Of a stretch of 64,000 nt of DNA, positions 57,761-64,000 are shown piece after piece (the stretch's first letter is position 1; each line of letters opens with the position of its first letter). The notes below the pieces were generated by a model. That model did no database searches. It worked only from the letters and a program-made list of their open reading frames with translations, and was not told the DNA's origin. Source of the stretch: Lasioglossum baleicum (Eukaryota; Arthropoda; Insecta; Hymenoptera; Halictidae); contig NC_134943.1 in assembly GCF_051020765.1 (NCBI RefSeq), positions 4,712,001 to 4,776,000 of the forward strand. The letters run 5' to 3'. The position numbers and the translations under genes are program-made.

Positions 57761-58523
57761 TAAGGTGGAGTGGGGTAAGTCCGTCTAGGGTCAAGTCCGT
57801 TAATTGATTATTTTTATTATAATATGAACGAAATTTCTCTGGCTTGTATTTATTAATGTAGTATAAGTTAGTATGAACTATTCTACATAGCTGTCGCCCA
57901 AGAATAAAGCTGATTTCCTGTGTTAAATCAACCAATGCCAAAAAGTCACGTGCGAGATACATGTACAACTTTGAGGTTACCGAGAACGTGCAATAGTTTA
58001 CAAGTTATTAATATTCTGTGTTGTTATTTTAGGTAAGTACAACAAATATTGATGTATGTTTACATTAAATAAACCGTTGTTATTGTATTTTTCAAAATTT
58101 ACTGAAAAAACACTAAGATGATCTTGCCCCGCAAATATTACTACACAGGGCAAGTGTATACTATCACGGTGGGGTAAGTCCGCGCTGCATGGATAACTAT
58201 AAAACTAAACACTATAATTTATTTAATGCAATAAAAAGCATTTTGTAGCAGGCTTGATAATATAATTCTTTTCTTGCCCCGTAGCAGGAGTTAAAAGCAT
58301 TTTTAACTCTCAGAGCGTCCTAGTTGACACTTTGTACAATACCTTATCAAAATGATAACTTTCAAGCAAAATTAGAATCCTACATAATACTAATTCACTA
58401 GTAATAACTGTGGCAAGAGTTTGATACCAAGAACGTTAATGGTATTACATACCAGACTGAAAATACATCAGTTTAAAGTCCAACTTTGCAAAAACTAGGG
58501 CGGACTTACTCTACTCCACCTTA
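57761..58523. mobile_element. AGGTGGAGTGG-ended DNA element, copy 3, 759 bp
   Basis: Element 57763-58521 has TA on both sides. The ends are AGGTGGAGTGGGGTAAGTCC and GGCGGACTTACTCTACTCCA then CCT. It is collinear with the 27162 copy (GAACGAAATTTCTCTGGCTT, GAACGTGCAATAGTTTACAA, AATGGATAACTATAAAACTA), with a different middle. CACGGTGGGGTAAGTCCGCG at 58165-58184 repeats the terminal motif inside the element. No transposase frame. Confidence 0.85.
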
Positions 58524-60605
58524 ATTATTGTTAAATGAAAAAAGAGTTTAAATAAGAAAGAGTTTATATTAAAATGAATTGACCAGGGTTGAGAGAGGGT
58601 TCAAAGGTTTAAAGAGAAGCTGAGTCTGCCAATCGAACGAGAGTGGCCTCTCTTCTCTTCTCTTCTTGTGCTAAGACGACGAAGAGATAGGAGCGGGGAG
58701 TGGTAGGAGGCAAGGATCGAGGCTTCTGCAAATTTATTCGATTGCCGGGCACGACCAACTTCCACGATACCCGCATGCGGCCTCCTAACCCCCTATGGCG
58801 TTTATTTATCTCGAGTGTGGAGGCCCATCGTCCAATTTGCGCTCGCGCGAACCGCCCGCCTCTCTCGTCCGGCACACGCGAACACGAAACCGATTTCGCT
58901 CGTTACTGCCGCTAGTATATCATACCAGATATACTAATCTTTCGTCGCCGCCACTGGGAAACAGTTTCTCGGTACTCTGGGAACGTCGTCCTACGTTCCT
59001 CGTCTTTTTCTCTCTTTTCGATTCCTCTTTTTTTTCCCTTCTCGTTTTCACGAAGGATCGCCGCGCCGCGCCGGACTCTCTTGGGCGCATAGCTCATCTT
59101 TGGCGACGCTTCTGGGTAATTGATAATGAAGCTCCGCTTGACGAATGGACGGACCCTGCTCGTGTAGAAACGGTTTCTCCACGGTTTCCTTGGCTTTTTG
59201 CGCGCGGTGTGTCTATTAATTATGCCGGATTTTTCGACACACGTGTAAGCGTGTTGTAAATGGTGATAGCGGAGCTCATTTTGTACGAGGAAGTAAAATA
59301 TTAAACTTCCTTGTTTATTTGTGAAACTACATTCAATAAATATTATTTCTACAGTATGAATTTTTAATTTTATAGAAATTTTACAAATAGAAGAAGAAGT
59401 CACAGGAGGCGACCAAAAAAAGGCGTTTTATAATCATTTATCTTGACTCATCCCCCCATTACGCATGCACAATCCATTAACTACACGTGAAATGCAATCT
59501 GAAACTACGGAACATTGTAACCGAAATGCAATTTATCCGTACAAAATACAAAAGTAAAACGACTGGCTGAGAAACACGATCTTAAAACGATTTTCCAGGA
59601 TCGTCGGAGCCCATAAACTATCCGGCACGAGGAAGTAGTTGGAGCGAACGAAATTTTTCAGTGCAACTGGAAGGGTGACAAAAATCCTAATCTGACCAGA
59701 TTGATACTGCTTATCGATGAAAATTCAATTACAGTCGAGCCGAGCCGTGCTCGCGATAATAATCGGGTGCAGGCTGAACGGGTGTGATCACTATCGTGTC
59801 GTTGAACCCGACATTGTCGGTGTCGGAGGCGCGGGAACCGATCCTGATCATTTCGAACAAGATCGCGAGAGATACTTGGCCAGGATAGATCATGGATCGG
59901 AGGGAACCTGATCGCCGAGGATCACTGATCGAGAACTCGATCGTCTGTCGTTCGGCTCGACCGGGATCTAATTGGTAACCATTCGATCCTTAAAAATCGA
60001 TCCTCGGCGACTATCGAGTCGGTTGACCTTCCAGTCCGTCCAGAAGTAACCTAACAGATTCGTACAAATCGCTTATTTATGTTAGCAATCACTATAGTGA
60101 CGCCGAATGATTAATCATTCCTGTGCAAAAGTATCCACGGAAATTGCTCGGTATTTTTGCAGTAAATCTAGCGAAAACCAATCTAGCTTCCAACGGTGGA
60201 CACGTTTTTATGTATCCTGTGTCATTCCTCTCGGCGCTGCGCGACACGATGTCTTCATTAAAACCAACTCCGATAGATATTCTCCTTTTAATAAAGTGCT
60301 CATTAATTATTATTTGTGGACAGCCCTGTGTATCGTTCCTGTTGGTAACGATGTCCATTAAGGCGTCATTGTATTCTATTTTTCCGTTCGTCTGCCCTTA
60401 TTGGCTTCCCGTGCCCTGTCCGCGCTTATTCGAATTAGATTTTACGATCCGGAAGTTATTAAGATTTACGGGGTTAGCATTAATCGCAGCCGGTTATGGC
60501 AGCCGTCGCGTCCCGTCGTCGTCGGGTTGCGCGCAATATGTATACGTATCCGGATGCTTACGTGTTCGCGGATTTTGATTAAACTTTCACTCAAGAGACC
60601 AAAAA
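58524..60605. other. No gene recognised; CT-rich tract at 58600-59100
   Basis: Pyrimidine-rich runs (TCTCTTCTCTTCTCTTC, TTTTTCTCTCTTTTCGATTC) sit in CpG-rich DNA at 58620-59090. Frames of 71-163 codons on both strands overlap there and lack domains. From 60120 to 60580 a 151-codon plus-strand frame likewise shows no family. Confidence 0.4.
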
Positions 60606-60685
60606 TTTGCAACTTTTCTGAATGTAATATTGTACAATTCAAAACCTAACCCAGACCTAGTGATTTCTATAGTTAGAGATTAATA

Positions 60686-61224
60686 TATTAGGTGTACAAA
60701 TAAGTTCCTTCCCCCTTTTTTCTACGATCACAAGTTCGGGCTGAATTCGAATTACTTCCCGATTTTGGTGCCATCTGAAAGAGCGTTCTTTCAGTTTTAA
60801 GAAGAGTCGTGATGAGGGCTCCAAGAGTTTCCTGTCCTATGCAACAATTTCAAAGAATATAGCGTGCGAGAAGCATCATTTGCGTCACTGCTTACTCTTT
60901 GCAATCCAGCTTAGGAAATCAGCTGTTGAATTTACTGAAATAGTTTGTGCGGCTCTGGGAGCGAACGCTGTATCTTACAGAATATGCAAAAAGTGGTATC
61001 AGAGATTTAAAGCTGGAAATTTTTATTTGGAAGACGGCGATCGTTCAGGTGTACCGAGAAAGTTTGATAACGTTCAATTAGAGGAATTGCTCAACGAAAA
61101 TCCGACCCAGACGCAAGAAGAATTGGCAGTAAGATTAGGAGTCACCAGACAAGATTTTATTACATTTTATGTACGTAATATTTGACTTTGGAAAAAAGGG
61201 GAAAGAACTTATTTGCACACCATA
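60686..61224 (+). mobile_element. Internally deleted mariner, about 535 bp
   Basis: Element 60688-61222 is bounded by TA. The left end is TTAGGTGTACAAATAAGTTC then CTTCCCCCTTTTTTC and the right end GAAAAAAGGGGAAAGAACTT then ATTTGCACACC, inverted repeats of about 30 bp. A full mariner is about 1.3 kb; here only the N-terminal DNA-binding segment of the transposase remains and the catalytic part is deleted. It is therefore non-autonomous but could still be a substrate for a related transposase. Confidence 0.85.
60880..61185 (+). pseudogene. Mariner transposase N-terminal (helix-turn-helix) fragment, 101 codons open
   Basis: The frame gives RHCLLFAIQLRKSAVEF..., then ICKKWYQRFKAGNF (residues 35-48), DGDRSGVPRKFDN (52-64) and LNENPTQTQEELAVRLGVTR (71-90). 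This is the paired HTH region of mariner transposases, which binds the terminal repeats: the first HTH ends at the conserved W.QRF, followed by a basic GxPR linker and then the second HTH. After residue 91 the family match stops, and ten unrelated residues lead to a stop. The DD34D catalytic domain is absent. The listed start is TTG where an ATG would be expected. The HTH has no stops or frameshifts. If expressed it could compete for mariner ends, but expression is unproven. Confidence 0.8.
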
Positions 61225-62270
61225 TGTAGTTAGAGTTTAACTTGTCAAACGTGCTTGAAATCGAGTACCTTCACTCGTGAACACTAACTTCACCGCACTA
61301 AAATTGAAAATGTTTCTCATTTTTTCGTCGAACTGTATAATAATAATTTGCTTTATTTGCTTTATTTCAGCCTTACAGCTAAGAAATGCGAATTGATTTA
61401 CAATAACCTAGCTGTACAAAACTATCTTATTTCACACATTCGATCCATACCTTCTCTCATTCATTTCTATGTCGCACACATTCCTACCCCGTCCTACTCT
61501 TTTAGTATACTAATTAACACTAACCCAACTTACTTCCTTCGTCGAACTGTATAATATTACATTCAGAAAGGGTGAAAAGTTTTGATCCCCTGAGAAGAGA
61601 GGATTTGGATTCATCAAAAATATTGTATAGAAATGAAAATTTGTGGAAGGGTTGAAAGGGTAAAACCAAATAAAAATTCGAGCGTAGAAGTCGTGTAGGT
61701 TTCTGAGGGATTTTCATGGAGTCGTTATGGCGTCTGGTTGTCAGGAGAACGTGTTAAGTGGCCACCGCTGTCGATACTAATCGTAAAGAGGTGCGATTCG
61801 GGTCGGATAGGGGGTCGGCAAGGGAGGCAACCGCCTCCTGACACGGTGTTTACACGGTGGCACGAGTAAAACAGTGACCACGTGCGGCCCGTTGACACAC
61901 AAACATAAGCACCGAGCGTAAACGATAATCGGCACGACCGGGCCGGGCCGGGCCGGAAAAAGCTCACGCCTGCACGCGTGATACCGTGCAGGAGCACGTG
62001 GCAGTCCGACGATCACCCATTATCGTAGTTAATCGACTGCGTCGGTCGTCGAGACGTCGTGGGAAATTGTTATTCGCGCTCGCAAGAGAACGCGATCGTG
62101 TGACAAACGTGGAAACAGGATTTTACCTCCGTAAGGTCGCGCTTCGACGATTTTCCCATTTGAAGTCAAACATCTGGTAATAGAACTGGCAAAGTGTGGG
62201 CAGAACTCTTCCGCGCAGTTCGTTAAGTACACTCGTAGTTAATTATTACAACGAGCAGTTACTATATTAC
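61225..62270. other. No gene recognised
   Basis: AT-rich to 61720. GC-rich 61780-62000 includes a GGGCC-type short repeat (about 61940-61955). Overlapping frames of 64-90 codons have no recognisable domain. Confidence 0.4.
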
Positions 62271-62271
62271 A

Positions 62272-62693
62272 CACTGAGAAAAAAATCCTGTCGAAACAAA
62301 AGAAATGTATGTTGATTCAATTAATTTTAATATTTAATACTATTGAATTTCAATACCAAAACTCATTTCCGCCAATCGTATAAGCGAATAGCTTGACATC
62401 AATGTTTTCAACAAAATAAGATATGGCCTCAAACCAATTCCAGTATAAATCAATACATTTCTCAAATTTTTTTAACAACATATCTGATTGAAGGAAAAAG
62501 AGAAATATTACGAATAATAATGTACGGTATTGAATCGAATAATATTTTCAATCATTTCATGATAGACAATTCAAATACATCACGATTTGCTTCTAAATTT
62601 CATACTATTGAAAAGAATACATTGATATTCATCGAAGTAAAAAAAATTACAATAACACGCGTGTTATTGAAGTAACTACTTTTTTTCTCAGTG
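62272..62693. mobile_element. CACTGAGAAAAAAA-ended MITE, 422 bp
   Basis: CACTGAGAAAAAAA at the left and TTTTTTTCTCAGTG at the right are exact 14-bp inverted terminal repeats. The interior is AT-rich and non-coding. Near the right end lies a perfect 18-base palindrome, AATAACACGCGTGTTATT (62651-62668). The flanks (CA on both sides) do not reveal a convincing target duplication, so the superfamily is left open. Confidence 0.7.
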
Positions 62694-64000
62694 CACTGTT
62701 TAATGCTTAATATTATTATACATATTTATTCGGGGACTACTATGATGCTTAATACACGTTTTACAATATTGGCGGTTAGACACAGACTGAATTGGGACAC
62801 GAACATTCGTACACCTAAAAAGAGCCTCATAAGAAAAGGCGCAAGAGGGCGCATTGACTCTATAAATTTCCAACACAAAGAATGTCGATTAAAATTGTAC
62901 ATCATAAAAGAACGTTTCTCAACAATCTCTATTTAATCGTAAAAGTGATCGTGATCGTTGGTGGATCTTTGTCCCGATTATAAATCGTTCTGGTTGCATG
63001 TAAGTACCTCACCATCCCGTATCTGTTTCATGTAAGCGCGCGGTTTGTTTGAAAAGAAAATCGCGGGCTCAATGACACGCAGTCGCACACGCTCTCTCAT
63101 TGTTCGTGGGTGTAAGTAGACGCACGTGGTGTTATTATATTTTGTTGCTCGTGCCGGATGCCAGACCCTTGCCTCTGGTTACTTCTGGTTTCGTATTCCT
63201 GCGCGCGTGGATATTTTCGGAGTACGCTTCGAGCTCGCGCCACACCATCACAATCAGAAAAAAAGGGTTCAGCAACGAGAGGAGAGCCTAATTTGTTTGC
63301 TACGGCTCGGGGTGAATTCCCTCAGCTGTCCAATTCCCTCGCTGTAGATCCTGCATTTCGTCATGTACATTGTTTATTAAATAATAATGGACAATTTTGT
63401 CTTGATGTGAAACATTATTTCGAAGTTTCCTTGTAACATGAATGGTGATTAATAGACAGATTAATATAATTGATTTCCTCGATCCAGCTAGATCCAGACT
63501 GAATATTCATGACACGATCGATCGGTGCATCGTTACGGGTATTTATGGATTCGACTATGCATCAAGAGCGCAGCAACCGCGCATTCGAATGTAATTAAAG
63601 CTTCGCGCTCGTTACATGGATCGTTTTAATTGATAAAGGTGGGGACCATACTCTCGGCGAACTCGTTTCCCTTCCCGAGGACCGCAGAAAGTTTAATTGG
63701 TCGGTGGGATCCGCACGGTTTTCCCCACGGTTTGATTTATCCTCGCATTTATAGTAATGTCTTATGGGATTCTGGACGGGTATCACTGTCCCCCTTTCTT
63801 CGTAGCCATTTTTAGCAGGGTTTTATTTATCGAACTGCTAGAGCCGTGAACCGCCCCGATGTTTCACAGGAGATTCCTCTTGAAATTCTTTCGGATAATT
63901 GTCGCGCCGTTTGATTATTCATGTCCCGGCCCCGGAATTACGCTAATCGGCCGAATATCTCAATTTCTTGTGCGTCGTCCGGGCAATTAGCGCGCTGTTT
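62694..64000. other. No gene recognised
   Basis: AT-rich to 62940, then CpG-containing unique DNA. Overlapping frames at 63100-63436 and 63595-63815 show no domain. The sequence continues past the window end without a feature. Confidence 0.4.

Larger units (their letters stand above)
60611..61583. repeat. Inverted repeat pair flanking the mariner insertion
   Basis: AACTTTTCTGAATGTAATAT then TGTACAATTC (60611-60640) is matched in inverse by GAACTGTATAATATTACATT then CAGAAAG...AAAAGTT (61544-61583). A second GTCGAACTGTATAAT occurs at 61327-61341. The arms are about 35 bp. They bracket the mariner element, so an older element may have been entered by mariner. Confidence 0.5.

Noticed and set aside
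58795..59403. 154- and 163-codon frames on opposite strands
   Set aside because: They share the same CT-rich, CpG-rich DNA and no domain is visible.
60123..60578. 151-codon plus-strand frame
   Set aside because: Mixed hydrophobic sequence without family features. Two other frames overlap it.
1..64000. CRISPR array, operon, phage or plasmid features
   Set aside because: No regularly spaced repeats of that kind, no prokaryotic gene layout and no ribosome-binding sites. The content is eukaryotic.

Overview
This window looks like animal genomic DNA, most probably from an insect and perhaps a hymenopteran such as a bee or ant. The reasons are the absence of compact genes or operons, the many short microsatellites, the CpG-containing GC-rich patches set in AT-rich DNA, and a repeat load made almost entirely of cut-and-paste DNA transposons (mariner, Tc1, hAT, piggyBac-like and pogo-like ends) and their short non-autonomous relatives. 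The order-level assignment is inference. I recognise no host protein-coding gene, rRNA or tRNA. The 64 kb is best read as intergenic or long-intron sequence.

Layout. 1-5.2 kb: unique DNA with GA/CT-rich tracts and one fold-back repeat (2270-2520). 5.4-6.0 kb: an 11-copy minisatellite built from two interleaved unit types. 8.5-13.4 kb: a transposon graveyard holding TTAA-flanked miniature elements, a pogo-like piece, a Tc1-like end, a copy of a TACAGTAAAT-ended element and a 677-bp near-perfect fold-back element. 14.7-23.7 kb: a three-unit repeat, GACTGCGGAT-ended miniature elements (one nested in a 707-bp hAT-like element with a perfect 8-bp target duplication), a second TACAGTAAAT copy and a 129-bp TTAA element. 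26.3 kb: the best candidate for a host coding segment, a 62-codon ORF with an insect-style start context, a plausible upstream splice acceptor and downstream AATAAA. 27-32 kb: an AGGTGGAGTGG-ended element, two fold-back elements side by side and two more GACTGCGGAT elements. 34.7-38.3 kb: two stretches rich in homeodomain-type sites and two more fold-back elements. 39.7-43.8 kb: an element with a decayed uncharacterised transposon ORF, then a Tc1 relic with long inverted repeats. 47-58.5 kb: further AGGTGGAGTGG copies, a mariner-ended element with a large internal palindrome, the intact TACAGTAAAT element and a hAT-like MITE. 60-62.7 kb: an internally deleted mariner that keeps an open DNA-binding domain, and a CACTGAG-ended MITE.

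The features do not form a pathway. The common theme is the life cycle of class II transposons: termini kept while coding sequence is lost, nesting, fold-back structure and in-element microsatellite growth. Three families (GACTGCGGAT, AGGTGGAGTGG, TACAGTAAAT) occur at least three times here and are the best-supported candidates for families worth describing. All boundaries were read by eye and terminal positions may be off by several bases unless a target duplication is quoted.
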